Shown here piece by piece: positions 17,186-26,406 of a stretch of DNA of 46,682 nucleotides. Made by a program: the position numbers and the translations under genes. The stretch covers positions 1 through 46,682 of the forward strand of contig LUUF01000009.1 of NCBI GenBank assembly GCA_001644045.1, given 5' to 3'. The notes under the pieces were generated by a model. The model did not search any database and was not told the origin of the DNA. It worked only from the letters and a program-made list of their open reading frames with translations. The number at the start of each line of letters is the position of its first letter. Within the stretch, counting starts at the first letter, position 1. The stretch is from Methylomonas methanica (lineage in GTDB: Bacteria > Pseudomonadota > Gammaproteobacteria > Methylococcales > Methylomonadaceae).

Positions 17186-18958
17186 TCACGCCTGCGACGC
17201 AGGACTTGCCGCTTGCTCCGCAGGTTCAGTTTGACTGACATCCTGAAACTGCATCTTATGCAATTTGGCATACGCCCCATCGCGAGCCAAGAGTTCGCGA
17301 TGCGAACCTTGTTCGACAATCCGGCCTTTATCCATCACCAAAATCACGTCCGCGCCTTCAATGGTGGACAAGCGATGCGCCACCACCAAGGTCGTACGGC
17401 CTTGCATCACCCGATTCAGCGCGGCCTGGATGTAGCGTTCGGATTCGGTATCCAAGGCCGAGGTCGCTTCATCCAAAATTAAAATCGGCGCATCCTTCAA
17501 TAAAGCCCGCGCCAATGCTAAGCGTTGGCGCTGGCCACCGGACAGTTTGACGCCGTTCTCGCCGATTTCAGTTTCCAGCCCTTGCGGCATTTTGCCGATA
17601 AAGTCCATCGCATAGGCGTCGGTGGCGGCCTGCTCTATCTGCTCTCTAGCCGCGCCTTGTAACGCACCATAGGCAATATTATTCGCGACGGAAGCGTTGA
17701 ACAACGTGACGTTCTGAGTGACCAAGGCAATCTGCCTACGCAAACTGTCCAGGCGGTAACGTTTTAACTCCACGCCATCGATCAAAATCTCGCCCTGCTC
17801 GTACTCGTAAAAACGCGGCAACAAGTTGATCATCGTGCTTTTGCCGCCCCCCGAAGCCCCCACCAGCGCAACGGTCTGACCTGGCTCGATAGTCACATTG
17901 ATATTATTCAATGCCGGGGTTTCGCTGCCGGGATAACTAAAACTGAGATTTTTGAATTCGATGCGTCCCTTACTGCGCTCGACCTGATAATCACCGCCGT
18001 CGATTTCGGCCGGTTCGTCCAGCACTTCAAACAAAGACTCCGCCGCCGCAATGCCGCGCAAGATCTCGGAATTCGCATCGCTTAATTGCCGAATCGGTTT
18101 TGGCAACAAGAACGCCGCCGTAAAAAAGCCGACAAATTCACCCGGACTGGACGATTTCATCATGATCAAGGCCAGATACATCATGCCGGCCAGCGCGAAA
18201 GAAATGACCAACTGCATCAGCGGGTTATTCAGTGACACAGTCATAATCAGCTTGCGGTACTGCGTACGGTTATCCAGGCTGGCCGATTTAAAACGCTGCC
18301 GCTCGTAATTTTCGCCGCCGAAACTTTTCACGATACGGTTTCCGGAGACCATTTCCGAGGTGATATGCGTCAAATCACCCACGGTATCCTGCATGTTGCG
18401 GCTCAATCGTTTCAAGCGCTTGCCGACATAACGCACCATGATCGCCACTACCGGCGCAATCGCCAAAAATACCAGCGATAACTGCCAGTTGGTATAAGCC
18501 AGATAACCCAGCAAGCCCACAGCGGTAAAACCTTCACGCACGAAAGAACGAATCGAATCGGACGTGGCCCGCGTGACTTCGCCGATGTTATTGGTAATCC
18601 GCGAAATCATGTAGCCGCTGTTATGCGCATCGAAATATTGCACCGACAAGCGCGTGTACTGATTGAAAATCTCGCAACGCAGTTTGTGAATCAAATTGCC
18701 GGAAATCCGCGCCAGATAGTAATTGCCCAAAAACGAGCCGATACCGCGCACCAGAAACAGCACCACGAAGGCCAGCGGCAGGTATTGAATATCTCCCCGA
18801 TCCGGCGCCCCAAAGCTGTCGATGATGCGCTGAATAATCATCACCACCGCCGGCTCGGTTGCGGCGTAGATCGCAAAACCGATGGCGCAAACCAAAAATA
18901 AACGCCAATACGGCACCACAAACGCCAGCAAACGCTTGTAAACCTGGCTATCCGTCAT
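17186..18958 (-). CDS. msbA: Lipid A export ABC transporter MsbA
   Basis: MsbA flips lipid A-core across the inner membrane using ATP. The 590-residue half-transporter has six membrane helices in the N-terminal ~320 residues and a C-terminal ABC domain with Walker A GASGGGKST, the signature LSGGQRQRLALARAL and Walker B ILILDEATSALD. The ATG at 18958 is used; an in-frame TTG at 18988 has a better AAAGG site and would add ten residues, so the start is unsettled. It is divergent from the lipopolysaccharide glycosyltransferase cluster, which fits its role. Confidence 0.93.
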   Translation of the reverse strand: MTDSQVYKRLLAFVVPYWRLFLVCAIGFAIYAATEPAVVMIIQRIIDSFGAPDRGDIQYLPLAFVVLFLVRGIGSFLGNYYLARISGNLIHKLRCEIFNQYTRLSVQYFDAHNSGYMISRITNNIGEVTRATSDSIRSFVREGFTAVGLLGYLAYTNWQLSLVFLAIAPVVAIMVRYVGKRLKRLSRNMQDTVGDLTHITSEMVSGNRIVKSFGGENYERQRFKSASLDNRTQYRKLIMTVSLNNPLMQLVISFALAGMMYLALIMMKSSSPGEFVGFFTAAFLLPKPIRQLSDANSEILRGIAAAESLFEVLDEPAEIDGGDYQVERSKGRIEFKNLSFSYPGSETPALNNINVTIEPGQTVALVGASGGGKSTMINLLPRFYEYEQGEILIDGVELKRYRLDSLRRQIALVTQNVTLFNASVANNIAYGALQGAAREQIEQAATDAYAMDFIGKMPQGLETEIGENGVKLSGGQRQRLALARALLKDAPILILDEATSALDTESERYIQAALNRVMQGRTTLVVAHRLSTIEGADVILVMDKGRIVEQGSHRELLARDGAYAKLHKMQFQDVSQTEPAEQAASPASQA

Positions 18959-19015
18959 TGTTTTGCGCGAATTTTGTAACGTGTTCAATACTGTTTACCT
19001 TTAAAATGTAGGCCC

Positions 19016-20140
19016 ATGTCGATTTGCCAGCGCTCCATGCCCAATCCAAAACCGCTCAATATACAACCTAAACGCATTTTGGTGATAACGCTGCGTTATC
19101 TGGGCGATACCCTGCTAGTCACGCCCTTAATTTCTTCGCTGAGGCAAGCCTATCCGGGCGCGGAAATCGATGTTCTGCTGCCGGCAATTAATGCGGGTAT
19201 GCTGGAAGGCAATCCCGACATCCGGCGCTTGCTGTCCGTGGCGGGCAAGCCCGGCGGCTTGGCATTCGGCAAATTGTTATTTAGCCTATTTCGGCGTTAC
19301 GATTTAGCTATTTCCACGCAAGCCGGCGACCGGCCCACGCTATGCGCGGCAATAGCCGGCAAGACCAGCATCGGCTTTGTACCTGACGATGCCGCTAAGG
19401 CTTGGTGGAAGAAAGCGCTACTCAACCGCTGGCTGGTATTTAGCGCGGATTACGGTCACGCCGTATTGGAAAATTTGCGTTTCTGCGAACTGCTTGGAAT
19501 AGCGCCTCGCTATCGCCTGACTCCGCCACACAGTTCGGTGCCGATACCCTGCATAACCAATCCCTACGCCGTTTTGCATATTATGCCGCAATGGCGCTAT
19601 AAACAGTGGCATGCCGAGGGCTGGCGGGATCTCGTCGGGTTTTTAGACCGGCAAGGCTTTAAAGTCGTATTGACCGGCAGTGGCAATCCCGCCGAGTTGG
19701 AAGCCTTGCGAGAATTACAGCAACAACTGCCGGCAGATGTGCTCAATCTTGCCGGCCAGCTTTCGTTGGCGCAATTGTCCGCTTTGATTGGCAAAGCGAC
19801 ATTGTTCGTCGGCCCCGACACCGGCATCACCCACTTGGCGGCGGCCACCGGCACACTAACTTTTGCCCTATTCGGGCCCACCGACCCGGAGAAATGGGCA
19901 CCCTGGCCGTATGGATACTGCGAGAATAAAACGCCTTTCGCGTCTCGCGGATCAGGCCAAGTACATAATGTGTATCTGCTGCAAGGCCAAACCGAACAAA
20001 ACTGCCTACCCTGCCAGCTGGAAGGTTGCGATAGGCACCGGCATAGCCACAGCGCCTGCCTCGATCAGCTCTCCAGCGCCCGAGTGATAGAGGTTATCGC
20101 GCAGACATTGCAAGCCAAACAGCCATCCGCATCCCGTTGA
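19016..20140 (+). CDS. Glycosyltransferase family 9 (LPS heptosyltransferase-like)
   Basis: A probable heptosyltransferase adding a sugar to the lipopolysaccharide inner core from an ADP-heptose donor. The 374-residue GT-B protein shows the family N-terminus LVITLRYLGDTLLVTPLI, and the C-terminal donor-site signature FVGPDTGITHLAAATGT followed by ALFGPTDPEKW. The layout is closest to heptosyltransferase III/WaaQ-like proteins, but the acceptor cannot be told from sequence. The start may be the ATG at 19016 or that at 19037. A 89-bp gap separates it from the GT25 gene. Confidence 0.88.
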   Translation: MSICQRSMPNPKPLNIQPKRILVITLRYLGDTLLVTPLISSLRQAYPGAEIDVLLPAINAGMLEGNPDIRRLLSVAGKPGGLAFGKLLFSLFRRYDLAISTQAGDRPTLCAAIAGKTSIGFVPDDAAKAWWKKALLNRWLVFSADYGHAVLENLRFCELLGIAPRYRLTPPHSSVPIPCITNPYAVLHIMPQWRYKQWHAEGWRDLVGFLDRQGFKVVLTGSGNPAELEALRELQQQLPADVLNLAGQLSLAQLSALIGKATLFVGPDTGITHLAAATGTLTFALFGPTDPEKWAPWPYGYCENKTPFASRGSGQVHNVYLLQGQTEQNCLPCQLEGCDRHRHSHSACLDQLSSARVIEVIAQTLQAKQPSASR

Positions 20141-20229
20141 TTACCGGACAACAGTAATAACGATGATGTTATTTTCCATAAAACCGTCGATAATCGCCGC
20201 TTTTGCCAGCAGCCTAACTACAAATTCGC

Positions 20230-20955
20230 ATGATGGAATCGCCCAGCCTTGACCGCATTTTGGTTTTGAATGTCAAAGAATTCAGTCAACGCCGAATTTT
20301 CATGGAACAACAGCTGCGCGACTTCGGACTATCGGCGGAATTTATTTTCGACTGGGATATAGGCGATTTGACAGACAACGTTATTGCCGAATTTTTCAGC
20401 AACGACCAGCTCACGCCGGGCCAACAATCCTGCGCGTTAAAACATGTAGTGGCCCTGCAAAAAATTGCGGACGGTAACGGGCAGGGCTTCTCATTAGTGC
20501 TGGAAGACGACGCGGTGTTTGGTAAGGATCTTAAGCTCGGTTTAGAACGGGCCCTAGCCCAAAGCGGTCAGTTTCCCGGCGACAAAGTCATCTTCATCGG
20601 CTCCGGCGGCAATTTTTTTACGCCCAAGAGCCAGCGTAAACCGGGTCAGCACCTTTATCCCGGACATCGCGGTCGGTTTACCGACTCCTACCTGATCGAT
20701 AGCGCCACCGCCCGCCGGCGGCTGGACTGGATTAGAACCCATAAAATCGCCGCTGCCATCGACAATCAGTTTGACCAGATCGACAGGGAACTCGGCATTC
20801 AAATGATTTGGCTGGAAGATCCGGTTATCGAGCAAGGCAGTAAGAACGGCCTGTTCAAAAGCGCGCTGGAAGCCGATCCGCCCACCTGGCTGAAAGGACT
20901 GTTTTTCCGCTGGGAAAAACTCAAGCGTAAATACATTTATCAGTTATGGCGCTAA
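20230..20955 (+). CDS. Glycosyltransferase family 25 (LPS biosynthesis)
   Basis: A GT25-type sugar transferase of lipopolysaccharide synthesis. The 241-residue protein has the characteristic N-terminal RILVLNVKEFSQRR segment, the acidic donor-binding motif LVLEDDAVF near residue 90 and a Tyr/Asp-rich GRFTDSYLIDSATARR region. Sugar and linkage cannot be predicted. Its last 10 bp overlap the start of the O-antigen ligase gene, so they are translated together. Confidence 0.88.
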   Translation: MMESPSLDRILVLNVKEFSQRRIFMEQQLRDFGLSAEFIFDWDIGDLTDNVIAEFFSNDQLTPGQQSCALKHVVALQKIADGNGQGFSLVLEDDAVFGKDLKLGLERALAQSGQFPGDKVIFIGSGGNFFTPKSQRKPGQHLYPGHRGRFTDSYLIDSATARRRLDWIRTHKIAAAIDNQFDQIDRELGIQMIWLEDPVIEQGSKNGLFKSALEADPPTWLKGLFFRWEKLKRKYIYQLWR

Positions 20956-22187
20956 GACCAGAAAACATGTTTGCATCCCCCCTGACCTCCCAGACATCAC
21001 TCAACATCTGTCGCGGCATAACTATTGTTGCAGTCATCGCCGCGCCCATTTCAACGGCTATTGCGAGCATAGCCAGCGTGGCCTTACTGGTGTTCTGGCT
21101 GCTATCCGGGCAGGCATTGCAAACACTTAAGCTATCCTGGCAACAGCCGCTCGGAAAAATGATCTTGCTATTCATTGCCTGGTTGCTGATTGGCACTCTT
21201 TACGCGGATACAGACTGGCACAGCAGATTGGAGACATTATCGAGCTGGAAAAAACTGCTTTATGTGTTCCTGCTGCTCGGCGTTTTTCAGCAATCGCAAT
21301 GGCAAAAACGTTTTGTCTACAGCTATTTCATAGCCATGGTGGTGGCTGGCATTATTGCGATACCACTTTGGGTGTTGGATCTTATCGTTAGGGACGGCCG
21401 GGAAGCCGGTATTTTCATGACCAATCATGCCACACAGAGCACTGCTTTTGTGGCGGCCCTGTTATGCGCTATCTTCCTGGTGCAAGAACCGCTCGCCCCC
21501 CGCCAAAAATACGCAGTTTGGGCCGGAATTGCCATATTTCTATTCAATATTTTCTTCATCAGTACGGGTAGGAGTGGCTATTTAGCCGTACCCATCGCCG
21601 CAATTTTTGCATTTGGCTCGATATATGGGTATAGCAAACTACCGCAAATTATTGGCATAGCCGCGATTGTGCTGGTGGCCTTTGGCCTAAGCTCCAGCAC
21701 GTTGCAAGAACGATTCAGACTGGCTTGGGACGAACAAGCCAGCTATCAAAGCAGCAAGGATTTAACTTCGGTAGGCATTCGGGTGGTCTTTTACAAAAAC
21801 ACCCTGGAACTCATCGAGAAAGCGCCTTGGTTTGGGTATGGCACCTCGTCGTTCAAGCCGACCTACAGTAATTATGCCTTGGCTAAAAGCCAGGGATGGC
21901 AGGGCACCAGCACCAGCGACCCACATAATCAATACCTGTTTATTTGGCTGGAAAATGGCCTGATCGGCTTGCTGCTGTTCTTTGCTTACATTTACGTCGC
22001 ATTGCGCCAGGGCATAAATAACAAGCCCTATGGGCCGATTGCCGCCAGCTTTTTAGTGGCAATCTGTGCTTCAAGCCTGTTCAACTCGCATTTCAAAACT
22101 TTTGCTGAAGGTTATTTACTGGCGTTTTTTCTCGGCGCCCTGCTAAGCCGTTCTGCCGATTCCACCCTTAGTCAGGCCGATGCTTAG
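20946..22187 (+). CDS. waaL: O-antigen ligase family membrane protein
   Basis: WaaL-type ligases move O-polysaccharide from undecaprenyl diphosphate to lipid A-core at the periplasmic face. The 413-residue protein has about ten to twelve predicted membrane helices and one large periplasmic loop (about residues 240-320) containing GIRVVFYKNTLELIEKAPWFGYGTSSF-like sequence (landmarks YKNTLELI, WFGYGTSSF) and SDPHNQYLFIWLENG, whose His is typical of the ligase catalytic region. It overlaps the GT25 gene by 10 bp and the next GT2 gene by 8 bp. An alternative start at 20967 is possible. Confidence 0.85.
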   Translation: MALRPENMFASPLTSQTSLNICRGITIVAVIAAPISTAIASIASVALLVFWLLSGQALQTLKLSWQQPLGKMILLFIAWLLIGTLYADTDWHSRLETLSSWKKLLYVFLLLGVFQQSQWQKRFVYSYFIAMVVAGIIAIPLWVLDLIVRDGREAGIFMTNHATQSTAFVAALLCAIFLVQEPLAPRQKYAVWAGIAIFLFNIFFISTGRSGYLAVPIAAIFAFGSIYGYSKLPQIIGIAAIVLVAFGLSSSTLQERFRLAWDEQASYQSSKDLTSVGIRVVFYKNTLELIEKAPWFGYGTSSFKPTYSNYALAKSQGWQGTSTSDPHNQYLFIWLENGLIGLLLFFAYIYVALRQGINNKPYGPIAASFLVAICASSLFNSHFKTFAEGYLLAFFLGALLSRSADSTLSQADA

Positions 22188-22929
22188 CGTTATCATCATC
22201 ACCAAAAACGAGGCGCAACATATCGGCCGCTGTCTGGCATCGGTTGCTTGGGCCGATGAAATCATCGTTCTCGACTCGGATAGTAGCGACGAGACCGTCG
22301 CAATTTGCCAACAATTTACCGATAAAGTCTTCATCACCGACTGGCCCGGGTTTGGCCCGCAAAAGCAGCGGGCATTAGATAAGGCTCGCGGCGACTGGGT
22401 ACTGTCTATCGATGCCGACGAGGAAATCGGCCCGGCACTAAAGGATGAAATTCTGCAAGCCATGCAGCAAAACGACGTGCAGGGCTTCGAAATCCCGCGT
22501 TTATCCAGTTACTGCGGCAAACAAATCAAGCATGGCGGCTGGTGGCCGGATTATGTACTAAGGCTGTTTCGCCGCGCTGATGGCCGTTTCAGTAGCGAAG
22601 TGGTTCATGAGCGTATCGAGGTCGCGGGGACTATCCGTCGGCTTAACAACCCGCTCTTGCATGAAGCCTTCGTCGACCCCGCCGAAGTGCTGCATAAGAT
22701 CAACGCTTATTCCTCGCTTGGCGCCGAGAAAATGTTCAACAACGGTAAGCGCGCCAGCTTGGGCAAAGCTATCGGCAAAGGCCTGTGGACCTTCATCCGG
22801 ACATATTTCATTCAGGCAGCCATTTTGGACGGCGCGGAAGGGCTAATGCTGGCTATTTCCAACGCCGAGGGCAGTTATTATAAATACCTGAAACTACGCG
22901 AGCTTTGCCGCAAAACAGCCAGCAAATGA
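22180..22929 (+). CDS. Glycosyltransferase family 2, WaaE/KdtX-like
   Basis: A GT-A glycosyltransferase resembling the LPS core beta-1,4-glucosyltransferase WaaE (KdtX). The 249-residue protein has LSVIIITKNEAQHIGRCL at the N-terminus, the metal/donor DSDSSDET and SIDADEE motifs, and a C-terminal FIRTYFIQAAILDGAEG membrane-associating helix common in the subfamily. It overlaps the ligase gene upstream by 8 bp and the next gene downstream by 4 bp. Confidence 0.9.
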   Translation: MLSVIIITKNEAQHIGRCLASVAWADEIIVLDSDSSDETVAICQQFTDKVFITDWPGFGPQKQRALDKARGDWVLSIDADEEIGPALKDEILQAMQQNDVQGFEIPRLSSYCGKQIKHGGWWPDYVLRLFRRADGRFSSEVVHERIEVAGTIRRLNNPLLHEAFVDPAEVLHKINAYSSLGAEKMFNNGKRASLGKAIGKGLWTFIRTYFIQAAILDGAEGLMLAISNAEGSYYKYLKLRELCRKTASK

Positions 22930-23768
22930 ACGGCTTGATCTCGGTCATCGTTACCACCTATAACTGGCCGGAAGCGCTTTCCGCCTGCTTACTCGCGCTG
23001 ATGGCTCAACAAGATCGCCAGTTTGAAATCGTCGTCGCCGACGACGGCTCCGGCACCGCAACCCAGGAATTGCTGAAAGACTTTATCGAAACCAGCGAAA
23101 TTCCTCTGCAACATGTTTGGCATGAGGATCAAGGATTTAGGGCCGGCACCATTCGTAACAAAGCGGTTGGTGCCAGCCGCGGCGAGTATCTGCTTTTTAT
23201 GGACGGCGATTGCGTAGCGCTACCGGATTTTATTAGTCATCATCGACAACTGGCCGAAACCGGTTATTTCGTTCCAGGCAACCGGCTGTTATTGAGCGAG
23301 CGTTACACCTCGCAGGTATTGCGGCAAAAAATACCGCTGCATGAACAGTCGTATGGCTTTTTTTTATTGCAATGGCTGCAAGGCCGCATCAACCGTTTGT
23401 TGCCGTTACTGTATTTACCGCTGCGCAACTGGCGTTATCGGCAACCGCAGAATTGGCAAAGAGCCATGACCTGCAATCTGGCGGCCTGGAAAGACGATTT
23501 TCTGGCCGTTAATGGATTTGATGAAGCTTTCGAAGGCTGGGGATATGAAGACTCGGATCTGGTGATCCGTTTGATTCATCGCGGCGTCAAACGCAAGGAT
23601 GGCCGATTCGCGGTGCCCGTTCTACATCTTTGGCACCGGCATAACGATAGAAGCCAACACGATGAAAATTACCGGCGCCTGTTACAACGCGTAGCCGACC
23701 AGACAGTAATTCGCGCCGAACGCGGCGTGGATCGGCATCTCAACGCCGACAATAATCTGAACGCTTAA
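22926..23768 (+). CDS. Glycosyltransferase family 2 (galactosyltransferase-like C-terminus)
   Basis: A second GT2 enzyme, 280 residues. SVIVTTYNWPEALSACL and VVADDGSGTAT form the donor site, LLFMDGDCVALPDF carries the metal-binding acidic motif, and the GFDEAFEGWGYEDSDLVIRL segment (landmarks DEAFEGWG, EDSDLVIR) is the N-terminal-galactosyltransferase-like region. The ATG overlaps the previous stop as ATGA and is preferred to an upstream start at 22905. The stop overlaps by 4 bp the stop end of the convergent DUF2802 gene, so there is no terminator space between the LPS and flagellar runs. Confidence 0.88.
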   Translation: MNGLISVIVTTYNWPEALSACLLALMAQQDRQFEIVVADDGSGTATQELLKDFIETSEIPLQHVWHEDQGFRAGTIRNKAVGASRGEYLLFMDGDCVALPDFISHHRQLAETGYFVPGNRLLLSERYTSQVLRQKIPLHEQSYGFFLLQWLQGRINRLLPLLYLPLRNWRYRQPQNWQRAMTCNLAAWKDDFLAVNGFDEAFEGWGYEDSDLVIRLIHRGVKRKDGRFAVPVLHLWHRHNDRSQHDENYRRLLQRVADQTVIRAERGVDRHLNADNNLNA

Positions 23769-24187
23769 CCCAAACCAGAACGTTTGCCGCCGCCATGCAA
23801 ACGCATCAGCAAAACCGCTTCATCGCGGGTTAAACCGCAATCCCTGACCAGCTCCTCGATGCCGACCCCACTGCGGATTTTTTGGATCACATCTTCATAG
23901 CCGCTTGCGGGGATAGGCTCCACGGGCGTTACACTAGTCACGGTTTGCCGCTGCGTATTGACTTGATCCACTATGCTGTTCAAGCGTGAGTCATTAGCAG
24001 CCAAACGCCGGTCAACAGCCACGGCGGCGGAACAAAGGCCGGCGACATCCTCGTTGCTACGCTGTACCCGCTCCTCAAGGAGTTGAAATTGTTTTTTTAG
24101 TGTTTGCTGCTGGCGCAACAACCAAACCAAAATCACTAGTACAAATACGACTATACCCGCCAAAACCAACAATAAATATTCGCTCAT
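23765..24187 (-). CDS. DUF2802 protein at the end of the chemotaxis operon
   Basis: The 140-residue protein has one N-terminal membrane helix (about residues 3-24), a coiled coil (25-75), a linker and a C-terminal DUF2802 domain with IRSGVGIEELVRDCGLTRDEA-like helix-turn-helix character (landmarks GVGIEELV, CGLTRDEA). Genes of this family close the polar flagellar/chemotaxis locus in Pseudomonas and Vibrio; their function is not established. The ATG overlaps the stop of the 54-codon gene by one base. Confidence 0.85.
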   Translation of the reverse strand: MSEYLLLVLAGIVVFVLVILVWLLRQQQTLKKQFQLLEERVQRSNEDVAGLCSAAVAVDRRLAANDSRLNSIVDQVNTQRQTVTSVTPVEPIPASGYEDVIQKIRSGVGIEELVRDCGLTRDEAVLLMRLHGGGKRSGLG

Positions 24188-24351
24188 CACACTATTTCGT
24201 CAACATGCTCGGCAGGCTGTTTATTGTCTTTGTTTGGGTCGGGTTTGGTCTGCGGTTGTTTTTGCGGATGGCGCTTTTCACGCTCTTCCCGCTCGACCTT
24301 GTATATCGTATGTACTGGAGAAAAAGGCGTGATCGGTGTTATTTCGGTCAT
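24187..24351 (-). CDS. Small charged protein (54 residues) between cheW and DUF2802
   Basis: A short gene missed by a 60-codon cut-off. It starts at the ATG at 24351 with a GAGGTG site 5 bases upstream, 28 bp after the cheW stop, and its TGA overlaps the DUF2802 ATG. The peptide begins MTEITPITPFSPVHTIYKVE, has a highly charged middle rich in Glu, Arg, Lys and Gln, and ends EHVDEIV. No cysteine or membrane helix is present. Position, ribosome-binding site and stop-start overlap support it as real. I recall similar small proteins in flagellar loci of other gammaproteobacteria but cannot check this here; function unknown. Confidence 0.82.
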   Translation of the reverse strand: MTEITPITPFSPVHTIYKVEREEREKRHPQKQPQTKPDPNKDNKQPAEHVDEIV

Positions 24352-24379
24352 GTTGCACCTCGCATGCCTAGTTAGGCAA

Positions 24380-24853
24380 TCAAAACATATCCAGCTCGGC
24401 TTTTTCGTCGTCGCTGAGGAATTTATTCAAATCCACCAGAATTAACAAATGATTGTCGCGACTGGTGACGCCTTGAATGTATTTTGAGCTTTCTTCATTG
24501 CCGACGTTAGGGGCGGTTTCAATCTCGGAAGCGCGCATTTCCACGACTTCAGCGACGCTATCCACCAAAATGCCGATGATATGCCGATCGGTTTCGATGA
24601 TCACCACCCGCGACGCATCATCGGTATCTTTGGAAGGCAAGCCGAAACGGTTACGAGTATCGATGACGGTGACCACGTTACCGCGCAAATTGATAATACC
24701 CAATACATAGGAAGGCGCACCGGGAACCGGAGCAATCTCGGTAATACGTAATACCTCTTGCACTTGCATGACATTGATGCCGTACTTTTCGTCGCCTAGA
24801 CAAAAAGTCACCCACTGCATGATAGGATCACCTTGTTTTTTATCTTCGCTCAT
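24380..24853 (-). CDS. cheW: Chemotaxis coupling protein CheW
   Basis: CheW links chemoreceptors to the kinase CheA in the array. The 157-residue single-domain protein shows the two-barrel CheW fold landmarks WVTFCLGDEKYGINVMQVQEVL, NLRGNVVTVIDTRNRFGLP and VDSVAEVVEM (each within the typical order). It follows parP by 21 bp. A second CheW-like domain is present in ParP just upstream, which is the usual arrangement for the polar array. Confidence 0.95.
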   Translation of the reverse strand: MSEDKKQGDPIMQWVTFCLGDEKYGINVMQVQEVLRITEIAPVPGAPSYVLGIINLRGNVVTVIDTRNRFGLPSKDTDDASRVVIIETDRHIIGILVDSVAEVVEMRASEIETAPNVGNEESSKYIQGVTSRDNHLLILVDLNKFLSDDEKAELDMF

Positions 24854-24874
24854 TTTGCTTTATCCAGATGCTGT

Positions 24875-25606
24875 TTAACTATTTTTTCTATGCGGTACCA
24901 ACTGTTTAACATCTATGATCGCTGTCAACTCGTCTATTACCGTGCCGATTAACCATGGTTTTTTTTGTCTGGCCGTTCGCCATCTGACCCCATCGGGCTT
25001 TACTTTACCGATGGAGAGAATTTCATCGCACACCAAGCCCCATTTTTTGTCCTGGGTTATTAAAATGCGCTCGAACGGATATTCCTCACTATCCGGTTGC
25101 ATGCCTCGGCTTTTGCCAAAAATCAGCTGCCGGGTATCAAGCACGCCGATACGGCTATCGTGCTCGTCCAGCAACCCCAGAAACCAAGAGGGTTGTCCAG
25201 GAATTTTCGTGGGTTTGCGGTCGATTTTGATCGTTCTTGATAACTCGATCAGCGGCGTTGCCAATATCAGCTTATCAACCTTAAAAAACAAAGCCTGAAA
25301 CTCGTACTGCGACCAATCCGGCATTATAGACAGTGCCTGTAGTTTAGCCGGGATTTCCGGCTCTACAAGCTTGGTTTGTCGGTTCCTAACCAGTGCTTTG
25401 GAGCTTACTTTCGGACTGCTGGTCACGACCGGAACAGTATCCGGCAACTTGATAGGCTCCTCAACGACAAGCCGTTCCACCGCTATCGCCGGTTTTACGC
25501 TAACAGCTTCGTCGGCCTCGGGCACCTCATCCAACAAAGTCTGCAGATAAACATCGAGAGCTAACTGTTGATGAACGATACTGGGTGGTGGTTTTGCCTG
25601 AGTCAT
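24875..25606 (-). CDS. parP: ParP-like CheW-domain protein
   Basis: The 243-residue protein has a Pro/Val-rich N-terminal region (residues 1-110) and a C-terminal CheW-like array-integration domain (about 115-240; landmarks LFFKVDKLILATPL, LLDEHDSRIGVLDTRQLI, WGLVCDEIL). In Vibrio, ParP binds the ATPase ParC, CheA and receptors, and keeps the array at the pole. The gene overlaps parC by 4 bp and precedes cheW, as in Vibrio. It may also be annotated simply as a CheW-like protein; the ParP call rests on domain layout and context. Confidence 0.82.
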   Translation of the reverse strand: MTQAKPPPSIVHQQLALDVYLQTLLDEVPEADEAVSVKPAIAVERLVVEEPIKLPDTVPVVTSSPKVSSKALVRNRQTKLVEPEIPAKLQALSIMPDWSQYEFQALFFKVDKLILATPLIELSRTIKIDRKPTKIPGQPSWFLGLLDEHDSRIGVLDTRQLIFGKSRGMQPDSEEYPFERILITQDKKWGLVCDEILSIGKVKPDGVRWRTARQKKPWLIGTVIDELTAIIDVKQLVPHRKNS

Positions 25607-26406
25607 TTATGCGGCGCCAAGTTTTTGTCTGGACTCTTATCAAGCAATAACAGTTCCAACAATTCGGCATAGGCTTCGGCCGCACGCGCGCTTTTGTCAT
25701 ACAGGGGCAAGGGGATACCCGCCTGACTGGCATCCCGGACTTTGGTATCCACCGGCACTACTGAACTCCAGGCATTGTCCGGATACTGCTGATGTAACGC
25801 AGCCAAGCTGTCGCGGGCGGCCTTGGTGCGTTTGTCGAACATGGTCGGCACGATAGTGAATTTGGGCGGCGTTTTACGGGAATGGAAAACCATTTTTATG
25901 GTATGCACCATCCTATCCAGCCCTTTTAGGGCCAGAAATTCGGCTAAAACCGGAATAACTAAATGATCGCAGGCGGCCAGCGCATTGATCATTAACACGC
26001 CCAACATCGGCGGACTATCGATAATCACATAGTCGTATTGGTCGGCCACTTTGTGCAAGGCGGTGGCAACCACCAAGCCCATGCCGCCGATTGCGGCAAC
26101 CTGCCTATCCAAAGTGGCGATAGCTGTCGATGCGGGTAATACGTCTATACCGTCGAAGTCAGTCTTGGCGATATAAACCGCCGGATGGACGTTTTTCTTT
26201 TTTTCACTGGCGTCGAGAAATAAATTGTAAACGCCGAATTCAATCTCATCAGGGTTCATCTTGAAATAGCTGGTCAACGAACCGTGCGGGTCCAAATCGA
26301 CCAGCAAAGTCCTAAACCCCCAGGAAGACAACAAGCCGCCAAGGGTTACCACGGTAGTCGTTTTACCGACTCCACCTTTTTGATTGGAAATTGACCATAT
26401 TTTCAT
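25603..26406 (-). CDS. parC: ParC, ParA-family ATPase for polar chemotaxis arrays
   Basis: A Walker-type ATPase that places chemotaxis arrays at the cell pole. The 267-residue protein has a deviant Walker A motif KGGVGKTT (residues 10-17), the LLVDLDPHGSLT switch and the YVIIDSPPMLG Walker B segment, all typical of ParA/Soj. It is not next to a parB gene, and it lies between motD and parP, matching the Vibrio ParC and Pseudomonas locus. It overlaps both neighbours by 4 bp. Gene names vary (parA, soj); function by homology is firm. Confidence 0.88.
   Translation of the reverse strand: MKIWSISNQKGGVGKTTTVVTLGGLLSSWGFRTLLVDLDPHGSLTSYFKMNPDEIEFGVYNLFLDASEKKKNVHPAVYIAKTDFDGIDVLPASTAIATLDRQVAAIGGMGLVVATALHKVADQYDYVIIDSPPMLGVLMINALAACDHLVIPVLAEFLALKGLDRMVHTIKMVFHSRKTPPKFTIVPTMFDKRTKAARDSLAALHQQYPDNAWSSVVPVDTKVRDASQAGIPLPLYDKSARAAEAYAELLELLLLDKSPDKNLAPHK

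Noticed and set aside
20156-20173. AATAAC/GTTATT inverted repeat after the GT9 gene
   Set aside because: Only 6 bp and AT-rich, with no T run; too weak to call a terminator.
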